Of a DNA stretch of 64,000 nt, positions 45,126 to 53,569 are shown piece after piece. The position numbers and the translations under genes were made by a program. Under the pieces are notes generated by a model. The model had not been told where the DNA came from. It searched no databases and saw nothing but the letters and a program-made list of their open reading frames with translations. The stretch comes from Pedobacter lusitanus. Its GTDB lineage: Bacteria > Bacteroidota > Bacteroidia > Sphingobacteriales > Sphingobacteriaceae. Location of the stretch: contig NZ_CP157278.1 of assembly GCF_040026395.1 (NCBI RefSeq), forward strand, positions 4,464,001-4,528,000, written 5' to 3'. The first letter of the stretch is position 1; every line of letters begins with the position of its first letter.

Positions 45126-45205
45126 GTGCTGAAATTTGTATTTTTATTAAAAGAAAATAAGAACCTGTTCCGGTTGATTAAACAGACTGAAGCAGGTTAC
45201 CGGAA

Positions 45206-46651
45206 TTAAGTTTTTGCCTTCTCATATTTAACCTTTGGATTCTCCGTTTTTTTTGCTGTTTCCAGGACAATTACAAAAGGATGTTTTTCGCTGGTGGTTT
45301 TCAAATGGATAAAACTCTCACTGGCCTGAATTTCTTCAGGAACAAATGTCTGTGCCGGCTGTCCTAACCTGTAGGCTTTACTGATACTGGTTTGTACTGG
45401 TAGTTTTACTCTCAGTGCACCTGAAACCGGGACATTAAAAACCAGCATATAGATTTTATCGGTACCGGTTTTCTTAGTAAAATATCCCCAGTTCTGGGGT
45501 TCCAGACCTGCATATTCACAACCATAAATGGCTTCCTGATTAACGGCCATCCAGTCACCGATTTCCCTGGCCAGGCTAAGCTCTTCTTTGCGGATAGAAC
45601 CATCGCCCTTTGGCCCGAAGTTCAAGACAAAATTACCATCCAGTGAGACACATTTAGCCAGCATTTCGAGCAGTTCATCAGTAGTTTTGATATGACCTTT
45701 CCAGGCGGCATTATAACCCCACTGGTTTTCTGGTACGGTCATGACGCAATCCCAGTCGTTTCCATGTACTTCGGTGATCGTATTGGGAATTTTACGTTCC
45801 CAGCCCTGTTCATAATCACCCATCAGCTGACCGTTGGTGTCGAAATGACGTTTCCCGTTTTCGTCTGCACGGAAACGGCTTCCGATAATCAGGCCCGGAC
45901 GCATTTTGCGCATTTCGGTTTCCAGTTCATCTGCAAATGCCGCTTGTTTTACCCAGGCATTGTCCCAGGTTCCGTCAAACCACAGCCCTTTGGTTGTGGG
46001 ATAGCGTTCAAGCAGTTCCAGTAACTGATTACGGGTGAATTTTTTAAAACGTTCAAATGCTATACTGTCATCTTTGGTTTTGATGTCATAACGCCAGTCG
46101 GGATTACTCCAGTCCATAATAGAAAAATAGAGGATTACATCAATTCCGGCTTTATTGTAAGCGTCAACCAGTGGTTTGATCAGATCCTTTTTATAGGGTG
46201 AGCTGGCAACGGTATAGCTGGTGTATTTGCTTGGCCATAAACAGAAACCATCATGATGCTTTGTCGTGATGGTTACATATTTTGCACCCATCTGCTGCGC
46301 GGCAGCTGCCCATGCTGTAGCATCGAACTTTACCGGGTTGAAATGATAAATCAGTGAGTCATAGGCAGATTTGGTGATGCCATCCCAGGAACGGATCCAT
46401 TCTGCAGCACCATTATAGGTTTTACCATCCCATTCTCCACCGGGAATGGAATATAAACCCCAGTGTATAAACTGGCCTAATCCATAGGCACGCCATCTGG
46501 CCATAGCTGCATCTGTTCTGCGTCCGGTACGGTGAGCACCATGTACCAGCGAAACTTTATCTCCCTGAGCAGCGGGTTGTTGTGCCAGGCTTGTCTGACA
46601 GGTGAACATCAGAGGGATCAGCAGTAGCAATAAATTCCGTTTCATCTTCAT
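45206..46651 (-). CDS. Alpha-L-fucosidase (GH29)
   Basis: The 481-residue protein has a signal peptide (to about 24). The GH29 barrel shows F-I-H-W-G-L-Y-S-I-P-G-G-E-W, T-T-K-H-H-D-G-F-C-L-W and the nucleophile Asp226 in L-W-F-D-G-T-W. A C-terminal beta-sandwich of about 100 residues follows. It removes alpha-linked fucose. The gene is nine bases after the SusD stop, so it is co-transcribed with SusCD, which ties the locus to fucosylated glycans such as plant xyloglucan or animal-type glycans. Confidence 0.93.
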   Translation of the reverse strand: MKMKRNLLLLLIPLMFTCQTSLAQQPAAQGDKVSLVHGAHRTGRRTDAAMARWRAYGLGQFIHWGLYSIPGGEWDGKTYNGAAEWIRSWDGITKSAYDSLIYHFNPVKFDATAWAAAAQQMGAKYVTITTKHHDGFCLWPSKYTSYTVASSPYKKDLIKPLVDAYNKAGIDVILYFSIMDWSNPDWRYDIKTKDDSIAFERFKKFTRNQLLELLERYPTTKGLWFDGTWDNAWVKQAAFADELETEMRKMRPGLIIGSRFRADENGKRHFDTNGQLMGDYEQGWERKIPNTITEVHGNDWDCVMTVPENQWGYNAAWKGHIKTTDELLEMLAKCVSLDGNFVLNFGPKGDGSIRKEELSLAREIGDWMAVNQEAIYGCEYAGLEPQNWGYFTKKTGTDKIYMLVFNVPVSGALRVKLPVQTSISKAYRLGQPAQTFVPEEIQASESFIHLKTTSEKHPFVIVLETAKKTENPKVKYEKAKT

Positions 46652-46660
46652 TGTGTTAGG

Positions 46661-48232
46661 TTAATAACCTGTATTCTGTTCTAATTTAGCATCTTTATTT
46701 AAATCAATTTCTGCCTGTGGGATAGGTAAAAGCTGATTGTAATCTTTAATAGAGCCTGCTGAGGTTGGGTTATACTTTTGCACACGGTTAAATAACGTAC
46801 CGGTACGCATTAAGGTAATTCTGCGGTCTTCTTCGGCAGTGAGTTCTCTTGCTCTTTCATCCAGAATAAGATCGAGCGTAACATCTCCGGCCTGTACCTG
46901 ATCTGCATTTGCTCTGGTACGCAGTACATTGATACTGGCTGCTGCTTCGGCTAATTTACCCTGTTTAAATTGTGCTTCTGCCAGTAAAAGATAGGTCTCT
47001 CCCAAACGCATTTGTATGCGGTCTTTATAGGTGATTGTACCAAAGGGTTCCTGATCGGTATAGTAGTTCCATTTAGTGGTATGGGCATAAATATTCTGAA
47101 TCGTATCAAAACCGGTCACCACTACCTGTTTACCATATTTGGAAGACGCGGGGTCATTATAGTAAAACTTACGGTGTACACTGAAACCGGAGTTACGCAT
47201 ATCATTCTTTTTATACAGGTCATAAGTCCACCAGTTGGTTGGTCTGATCCGGCCAATGCCTCTTCCTCCGAGTGAATCAGCGACAAGCATACCCGAAATA
47301 TTGACGTAAAACGGGACCCAGCATCTTCTGCGCTGATCTGTAGGGCTGAAACCACCGGGAACATTATAGTTCTGTTCTATTACCCATATGGCTTCAGTAT
47401 TTCCCTGGTTTCTTCTCATATTTCCATAAATAAACTGATCAGAGAAGGCATCTCCCGGCTGATCTTTTTTGATGCCGTACCGGTTACTGATCAGTTTGAC
47501 TGCACCATTGGCAATTACTCTTTTTGCTGCGGTTTCTGCCAGTTCAGGTTTATTTGCTCTGAGATAAACCAAAGACAGGAGCTGGGTGGCAGCAGCTTTA
47601 CTAATGCGGCCCTGCGCTTTCAATTTAGCAAAATCCGGCAGGTTTGCCTCTGCAAAAGTCAAATCAGTGATGATGAAATTCAAAACGGAGTCTAAAGGTG
47701 CCCGTACAAAATCTGTTTTTGGTGTAGTCAGCGAATTTTTAAGCAAGGGTACTCTACCAAAAAGACTGGAAATAAAATTATAGGCATAAGCTCTGAAAAA
47801 TTTGGCTTCAGCGATATAGCCGTTTTTTTGTTCGGGAGTCAGACTGGTTTTGCCTGATTCAGCGGCATCAATAATCTGATTGGCTGAGTTGATGGTTTTA
47901 TATCCCCACTGCCAGAACCTCGCAGAGGCCACATCCTGGGAATTGAGTTGCCCGTAACTTTCATAAGGGACCATCGCTGAGGTGGCCTGTCCGTTTCTGG
48001 CTATATCTGTACCATTTGACATCGTGGCAATCATACCCTGATCGCCTTCATACTGATCGCGCACGGTATTTTGCATACCAGCAACTGCTGCTTCAAAACC
48101 CAGCGGATCTACCAGTGTGTTTTCCGGGGCATAGGAAGATTTTAAATTCTCGTCTAAAAAGCTCTTTTTACATCCGGCAATGAAGACTGCAAACAGAGCC
48201 AGCGTGTATATATAAAAGGATAATTTTCTCAT
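46661..48232 (-). CDS. SusD/RagB-type glycan-binding lipoprotein
   Basis: The 523-residue protein has a lipobox I-A-G-C-K-K near residue 21. Helical repeats (E-A-K-F-F-R-A-Y-A-Y-N-F, Y-L-L-L-A-E-A-Q-F-K-Q-G) and the C-terminal L-L-P-I-P-Q-A-E-I-D-L-N-K-D-A pattern are typical. The SusC stop lies 11 bases upstream. It binds glycan at the cell surface and hands it to SusC. Confidence 0.95.
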   Translation of the reverse strand: MRKLSFYIYTLALFAVFIAGCKKSFLDENLKSSYAPENTLVDPLGFEAAVAGMQNTVRDQYEGDQGMIATMSNGTDIARNGQATSAMVPYESYGQLNSQDVASARFWQWGYKTINSANQIIDAAESGKTSLTPEQKNGYIAEAKFFRAYAYNFISSLFGRVPLLKNSLTTPKTDFVRAPLDSVLNFIITDLTFAEANLPDFAKLKAQGRISKAAATQLLSLVYLRANKPELAETAAKRVIANGAVKLISNRYGIKKDQPGDAFSDQFIYGNMRRNQGNTEAIWVIEQNYNVPGGFSPTDQRRRCWVPFYVNISGMLVADSLGGRGIGRIRPTNWWTYDLYKKNDMRNSGFSVHRKFYYNDPASSKYGKQVVVTGFDTIQNIYAHTTKWNYYTDQEPFGTITYKDRIQMRLGETYLLLAEAQFKQGKLAEAAASINVLRTRANADQVQAGDVTLDLILDERARELTAEEDRRITLMRTGTLFNRVQKYNPTSAGSIKDYNQLLPIPQAEIDLNKDAKLEQNTGY

Positions 48233-48243
48233 AATCTGAATAT

Positions 48244-51200
48244 TTATAGTAAACCGATGTTAATACCAAATACAAAGTTTCTGACCAGTGGGTAAAAACT
48301 GCTTTTCTGATTATCAAAGTACTGATAAGGATCAGCCTCAGGGTCCCAGCCTTCCCAGTTGGTGAAAGTGGCGAGGTTACGTCCGCTGACATATACTCTG
48401 AGGTTACTGATTTTGAGTTTATTCAGCTTTTCTTTTGCAAAATCATAACTCAGCGTCACATCTTTAATCCGGGTAAAAGATCCGTTGACAGGGTAGGTAT
48501 ACTGTCTGGAATTGGTATAGGCCAGTGATGGACGGGTATCACTTTTGTTTTCAGGTGTCCAGTAGGTATAACTGGCCGGAAGATTAATTCTGCCTACCTG
48601 ATCACGGTAATCGTATATGGTATTGGGTTTTAAAACTCCCTGAGTGGTTTGAATAAAGATATTCAGGGTGAATTGTTTGTATTTAAAAGTATTGGTTAAA
48701 CCGGCAATATAGCTGGGCAGACGGGTTCCAAGATAAGTACGGTCAAGGGAGTTTATCTTTCCATCGCCATTTAAATCTTCGAACTTTAAATCTCCCGGTT
48801 TAGCAGATGGATCAATCGCGAAATTATCACCGGTCTGCCATACTCCTGCCAGTTTATAATCGTAAACAGCCCTGAGTGATTTACCTATAAAAAGACCATT
48901 CACGATATCATCTTTACCATCTCCGTAAAGGGATATTATTTTATTGCGGTTTAAAGAGAAATTGAAATTGGTCTGCCAGGTGAAATTTTTCTTTTCTATA
49001 TTGGTTGAGGTGATACTGGCTTCAAATCCTTTATTGGAAGTTTTACCTACATTATCCAGAATGGTTGTATAACCTGTAATGTTGGGTATTTTACGTGATA
49101 ACAACAGGTCGTAGGTATTGGTGGAATAAGCTTCCAGTGAACCGGTAATGCGGTTAGAGAGGATAGAAAAGTCTACAGCTGCATTAAAACCTTTTGTACT
49201 TTCCCATTTCAGATTCTTATTCCCGATTCTGCTGGGTGTTACCCCAATTGTAGTCACGCCATCATAGATATAGGGCGTAGTACTTAAGGTACTTAAAGTA
49301 TTGTAAGGATCAACTCCCTGGTTTCCTGAAATACCATAAGACAGACGCAGTTTTAATTCGTTGACTAATTTACTGTCTTTCAAAAATGATTCTTTTGCAA
49401 TATTCCAGCCTAAGGCTACAGAAGGAAATGTGCCGTATTTATTGGCATCTCCAAAACCTGAATAACCATCTCTTCTGGCAGTTAAGGTTAACAGGTAACG
49501 GCTGTCATAAGCATAATTGATTCTCAGCATCTGGGAGACAAGCATACTTGCAGTATACCTGGATGAAGTGGTTTGTTTTTGCCCGGCACCAATATTATTG
49601 TAGTCGAGCATATCGTTGATAAAGGTATTGGCATTGATCGTGGACCGGAAGGATTCATCTTTTTGCGAACTGTATAATCCGGTAATATCAATATTGTGTT
49701 TTCCAAAGGCTTTCTGATAACCGAAGATATTTTCAATTAACCAGTTCTGTCCCTCGCCGCCGCCATCTACTCCGTTGGATAAGGTTGCGGTACCTAAAAG
49801 ATCTCCGGCTTTACGGCCGGTATAATCAGCGGCACGGTCTGGTTTGAAAGTATAGGCCGCATTCAGTCTGTATTTAAATCCTTTAAGAAATTCAGGTGTT
49901 ACTTCTGCGTAGGCATTACCACTCAATGTTCTTAATAATCTTTTGGTTGGCGAATATAGACCCAGCAGGGGATTGGTATAAAGCTGCTCAGGATTCATCG
50001 GGTAAATTTCGTAATCTCCTTTTGCATTATACAGGGAGCCATAAGGACTCATGACAGTAGCCATATAAAGGTTTACCTGTCCTCCATCCTGATTGTTATT
50101 GGTGAAAAACAGATTGGTTCCCATCTTTAACCAGGGATTGATTTTAGCATCCAGATTGGAACGGACACTGATGCGGTTATACTGATAACCTTTTAATACG
50201 CCTTTTTCTTTGGTATAGTTACCCGACACATAGTATTTGACATCTTCAGTACCACCAGAAATACTCAGTTCATGATTCTGAATATAACCCTGCTGGGAGA
50301 TTTCCTTAAGCCAGTCAGTTTCTATGCCTTTATCGTAGTTTTCTTTTTCAAACTGGTTGGGTACCGGGGCTGGTGTCTTATTGGTTTGTGCAGTATAATC
50401 AAGGTTTTTCTGTGCATACTGTGCACCGCTCATGGGTTTTGCTGCATTGGTGATATTCTCCAGGCCAAACCAGGTACTGTAAGCTACAACTGGTTTACCC
50501 GTTTTTCCTCTCTTGGTGGTAATCAGCACGACTCCGTTAGAACCCCTTGTTCCATAAATAGCTGTGGCGGATGCATCTTTCAGAACGTCAATTGACTGAA
50601 TATCTGTTGTGTTGATGTCGTTATAGGTTCCGCTGAATGGAATACCATCCAAAACAATCAGTGGGTTGTTACTGGCTGTAATGGAATGCAGACCTCTGAT
50701 ATAAAAAGCCGGAGAGCTGCCGGGTGCAGAAGATGAAGTACTGATATTTACCCCTGCAACTGATCCCTGCATCGCCTGCAACACATTGGTTACCGGCAGA
50801 TTCTGCAAACGTTCTTTGGGAACGGAAGAAATAGAGCCGGTTACATCACTTTTTTTCTGTGTACCATAGCCGACCACAACCACCTGGTCAAGGACATTTA
50901 CATTCTCCAGCAGAACGATACTGATATTTTCCCGGGTGACTTTAACATGCTGCTCGATATAGCCAATGTAAGAGATAACAAGTGTAGCTTCGGCAGGAAC
51001 ATTTTTTAAACTGAAGTGACCGTCATTATCGGTCACGGTACCATTTTTTGTGTGCTCTATTTTAACAGAAACACCTGGTATGGGTTGCCCTTTCTGATCT
51101 TTAACCGTTCCGGTTACAGTCTCGGGTGGTCTGATCATTGCCTTTTGATCTGCATGCATGGCATGCACAGGAAAGACGGTTGAAATGGTCAGATAAATGA

Positions 51201-51252
51201 TTAGGATTAAACCACAAAAGGATGTGGTTTTACACTGGTTTCTTCTCTTCAT
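48244..51252 (-). CDS. SusC-type TonB-dependent glycan transporter
   Basis: The 1002-residue protein is taken from ATG 51252 (M-K-R-R-N-Q). The frame stays open to 51348, but that extension would run through both operator palindromes and has no signal-peptide logic. A signal peptide is followed by the carboxypeptidase-like domain (V-T-G-T-V-K-D-Q-K-G-Q-P-I-P-G-V), the SusC linker (D-Q-V-V-V-V-G-Y-G-T-Q-K-K) and the plug (Y-G-T-R-G-S-N-G-V-V-L-I-T-T-K). The barrel ends in F-V-F-G-I-N-I-G-L-L. It is first in the operon susC-susD-GH29-GH2. Confidence 0.94.
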   Translation of the reverse strand: MKRRNQCKTTSFCGLILIIYLTISTVFPVHAMHADQKAMIRPPETVTGTVKDQKGQPIPGVSVKIEHTKNGTVTDNDGHFSLKNVPAEATLVISYIGYIEQHVKVTRENISIVLLENVNVLDQVVVVGYGTQKKSDVTGSISSVPKERLQNLPVTNVLQAMQGSVAGVNISTSSSAPGSSPAFYIRGLHSITASNNPLIVLDGIPFSGTYNDINTTDIQSIDVLKDASATAIYGTRGSNGVVLITTKRGKTGKPVVAYSTWFGLENITNAAKPMSGAQYAQKNLDYTAQTNKTPAPVPNQFEKENYDKGIETDWLKEISQQGYIQNHELSISGGTEDVKYYVSGNYTKEKGVLKGYQYNRISVRSNLDAKINPWLKMGTNLFFTNNNQDGGQVNLYMATVMSPYGSLYNAKGDYEIYPMNPEQLYTNPLLGLYSPTKRLLRTLSGNAYAEVTPEFLKGFKYRLNAAYTFKPDRAADYTGRKAGDLLGTATLSNGVDGGGEGQNWLIENIFGYQKAFGKHNIDITGLYSSQKDESFRSTINANTFINDMLDYNNIGAGQKQTTSSRYTASMLVSQMLRINYAYDSRYLLTLTARRDGYSGFGDANKYGTFPSVALGWNIAKESFLKDSKLVNELKLRLSYGISGNQGVDPYNTLSTLSTTPYIYDGVTTIGVTPSRIGNKNLKWESTKGFNAAVDFSILSNRITGSLEAYSTNTYDLLLSRKIPNITGYTTILDNVGKTSNKGFEASITSTNIEKKNFTWQTNFNFSLNRNKIISLYGDGKDDIVNGLFIGKSLRAVYDYKLAGVWQTGDNFAIDPSAKPGDLKFEDLNGDGKINSLDRTYLGTRLPSYIAGLTNTFKYKQFTLNIFIQTTQGVLKPNTIYDYRDQVGRINLPASYTYWTPENKSDTRPSLAYTNSRQYTYPVNGSFTRIKDVTLSYDFAKEKLNKLKISNLRVYVSGRNLATFTNWEGWDPEADPYQYFDNQKSSFYPLVRNFVFGINIGLL

Positions 51253-51261
51253 GTTTGGTCT

Positions 51262-51278
51262 GTTTAGATAGTCTAAAC
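51262..51278. promoter_or_regulatory. Inverted repeat in the susC leader
   Basis: GTTTAGA (51262-51268), TAG and TCTAAAC (51272-51278) form a 7-3-7 inverted repeat, ten bases before the susC ATG. It may be a leader hairpin limiting translation or another regulator site. Confidence 0.55.
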
Positions 51279-51329
51279 TAGAGAAGATATGAAGTGCAGA
51301 GAAGCTGAAAAATAAAATGACCGGAAGAT

Positions 51330-51339
51330 CAAACGTTTG
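51330..51339. promoter_or_regulatory. LacI-type operator, distal copy
   Basis: CAAACGTTTG is a perfect palindrome of the kind bound by LacI/PurR-family regulators (central CG, AAACGTTT core). Its centre is exactly 21 bases, two helical turns, from that of the second copy at 51347-51364. Confidence 0.75.
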
Positions 51340-51346
51340 TTCATGC

Positions 51347-51364
51347 ATTTCAAACGTTTGAAAT
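51347..51364. promoter_or_regulatory. LacI-type operator, 18-bp palindrome
   Basis: ATTTCAAACGTTTGAAAT is a perfect 18-bp palindrome in the gap between the esterase gene and susC. Together with the copy at 51330 it could hold two repressor dimers on the same DNA face. No LacI-family gene is present in the window. Confidence 0.8.
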
Positions 51365-51416
51365 TATGGTTCCTGAAGATCAATATCCTACTTTGGCAGG
51401 GCGTTAATCTTGTTTT

Positions 51417-52385
51417 TTATTTGTAAAGATCAGCAGGAGTGAGCATCATTGTCCGTTTATCTTGCGGATCATTGAAGTCCACAGTCATCAGATACTGTTT
51501 CTTCTGCAGGATATAGGTGTCTATAAACCAGAGTATTTCATTGAGATTTCTGTGCATGGGTAAGCCGGCAATTTCATGTCCCATGCCTTCTACCCGCATG
51601 TAGTAATAGGGATATTTTTTTTCGTTGAATCTTTTAGCCAGATAATTGGAGCCGAAAAATCCCTTGTTAAAAAAGCGGCGTTTATTGTAGATAACCAATT
51701 TGTCTTCCGTTCCATGAAAGAACAGAGTTGGTGCAGGGGCAACCGGATAGGAAGGAGCGCCTTTATAACTTAAAATGGCACCGGCAAAAGAGATCACTCC
51801 GGCATACTGAAAATCTGCAGGAAGCTGGAAACTTAAACTGGTATGATTCCGCTTTTCCCAGTCTGCCTGCAATACCGTGATTGCGCCGGCACTGGAACCT
51901 GAGATGATGATCTTTGACGGATCAATACCCAGGGTCTTTGAATTTTTAAGCAGATAGGCAGTCGCATTATACAGATCAGTAACTGCGGTATCAATTGCAC
52001 TTCTTAAGGGTTTGGTATTGAAAGCGGAAAGTTTTTTTACGCCTTTCAGGCCAAGACGGTAATCAATGGAGATAACTTTATAATGATTTGCAGCCAGCCT
52101 GTTGAAATACTCTGTATAAGTTTTGCTGTCTCTTGTACCTTGTATAAAACCTCCTCCGAAAACGAATATGACACAGGGTTGGACCGAATGCAGATCCAGG
52201 TTACTGTAAATATCCATTTTTAACTCCTGTTTATCTTTGACACTGTAGGTGAAAGTTGTTTGATGAACCGGAGCTGAGGGTTTGATTTCCTGTGCAGAAA
52301 TGTTTTCGAAACCCGTTAAGGTGAAAAATAAAAAGACAGGTATCAGTTTATAGTTTTTAAGCTTGTGAAAAAGGGAAGGGCTCAT
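51417..52385 (-). CDS. Secreted alpha/beta-hydrolase (carbohydrate esterase-like)
   Basis: The 322-residue protein has a signal peptide (to about 32). The fold shows the oxyanion-type loop F-G-G-G-F, Ser nucleophile in S-G-S-S-A-G-A, Asp in H-G-T-E-D-K-L and His in G-M-G-H-E-I-A-G, i.e. a BD-FAE/esterase-lipase type enzyme. It lies directly upstream of the SusCD locus in the same direction and may remove acetyl or aromatic esters from the glycan. The operator pair between it and susC suggests separate promoters. Confidence 0.82.
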   Translation of the reverse strand: MSPSLFHKLKNYKLIPVFLFFTLTGFENISAQEIKPSAPVHQTTFTYSVKDKQELKMDIYSNLDLHSVQPCVIFVFGGGFIQGTRDSKTYTEYFNRLAANHYKVISIDYRLGLKGVKKLSAFNTKPLRSAIDTAVTDLYNATAYLLKNSKTLGIDPSKIIISGSSAGAITVLQADWEKRNHTSLSFQLPADFQYAGVISFAGAILSYKGAPSYPVAPAPTLFFHGTEDKLVIYNKRRFFNKGFFGSNYLAKRFNEKKYPYYYMRVEGMGHEIAGLPMHRNLNEILWFIDTYILQKKQYLMTVDFNDPQDKRTMMLTPADLYK

Positions 52386-52434
52386 GATTTAAGAGATTTT
52401 TAGCTGTCAGGGACAATTTTATGCTATGGGCAGG

Positions 52435-53406
52435 TTAAAGGTTAAATGATAACGGAACATTATAGCTGACTCTTACTGCTTTACCTTTCCATATACCAGG
52501 TTCCCATTTAGGGGAGTGACTCATCACCCTGATTGCTTCTGCTGCCAGGTCAGGATGGATGGTATTCAGCACTTTTATATCAGTTAAGGTCCCGTCTTTT
52601 TCAACTACAAATCTCACAATTGCAACACCCTGTATCCCGTACTTAGAACAGCTGGGAGGATATCTGGTATGACCGGTCAGATAATTATAGAATTTGTTTA
52701 TACCACCTTTAAAGGCCGGCTGTCTCCTGGATTCCGTGTATTTATAACTGATATTCTTTTCATCCGTACTTTCTCCGGAGATTAATTTTCCGTCGGCATA
52801 GATTTCAGTATACCTGGAAAAATTGTCTTTAATTTTACCAGTCCAGATACCGTCCTGTTTACCGTTTTTTATTTTTCCTGTTTCTGTAATTTCTTTAAAG
52901 TCACTGTCATATCCGATATAATCTCCGTTACCATTTCTGACTCTGTCTTTACCGGCAGTATCTTTGACTGTGAGTATTTCAACTTCATGTTCCTGCCGGG
53001 GCAGTCCTTTGACTGGTTTGGCAACTGCTTTATATACCTGTATGCTATAGAGTTTGCCGTCAGGATAATAACAGGTAGTTGTATCTATAGGCTGACCTTT
53101 AAGATAGGTTGAAACCCCTTTTATATTCCCATTCGGGAAAAATGTAGTGAGTACACCTTCATAAAGAGGCGGGTTTATCTTACTGGACAGCCCTTCGCTT
53201 TTTCTTGTGCCATCGGGGTAATATTCCTTTATACGATATAAATCACTTCCCCGGGCAGGCTCTATCACATGACGGATATAATCCGCACTGTCAGCCTGAT
53301 TAACATAACGACCATCGTCTTTAAGGAAATAAGTGTTTTGGCGCTGCGCAGATGTCTTTAGAAAAAGGCAAAGCAGACAGAAGAGCAGTAAATTGAATCT
53401 GAGCAT
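52435..53406 (-). CDS. Secreted protein with MORN-like repeats and TonB C-terminal domain
   Basis: The 323-residue protein has a signal peptide (to about 20). MORN/toxin-antitoxin-like repeats with Y-Y-P-D-G-T-R-K, F-F-P-N-G-N-I-K and Y-Y-P-D-G-K-L-Y (about 60-130) come first. A TonB C-terminal domain (about 235-323, with Y-P-P-S, G-V-A-I-V-R-F-V-V-E-K-D-G-T-L and W-x-P-G-I-W-K-G-K-A-V) follows. There is no transmembrane anchor beyond the signal, so it is not a classical energy-transducing TonB; it is probably periplasmic or surface located. The function is unknown. Confidence 0.82.
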   Translation of the reverse strand: MLRFNLLLFCLLCLFLKTSAQRQNTYFLKDDGRYVNQADSADYIRHVIEPARGSDLYRIKEYYPDGTRKSEGLSSKINPPLYEGVLTTFFPNGNIKGVSTYLKGQPIDTTTCYYPDGKLYSIQVYKAVAKPVKGLPRQEHEVEILTVKDTAGKDRVRNGNGDYIGYDSDFKEITETGKIKNGKQDGIWTGKIKDNFSRYTEIYADGKLISGESTDEKNISYKYTESRRQPAFKGGINKFYNYLTGHTRYPPSCSKYGIQGVAIVRFVVEKDGTLTDIKVLNTIHPDLAAEAIRVMSHSPKWEPGIWKGKAVRVSYNVPLSFNL

Positions 53407-53569
53407 GTTCCGGAAGAATTATAGTGCAAGTTATTCAGAGTTCTTAATAATTAAAAATTAATCTGATCTTATCTTTTTATTATAGTCAGCTATTGAAACC
53501 TCAGTAAAAACGTTGTTTTTTAAATCCTTGATTTTGTTAGAAATGGTGTAATTTTAGTCATTCATATAA

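Noticed and set aside
51253..51348. Longer susC start at 51348
   Set aside because: It would place both LacI-type palindromes inside the coding region and lacks a sensible signal peptide; ATG 51252 is preferred.
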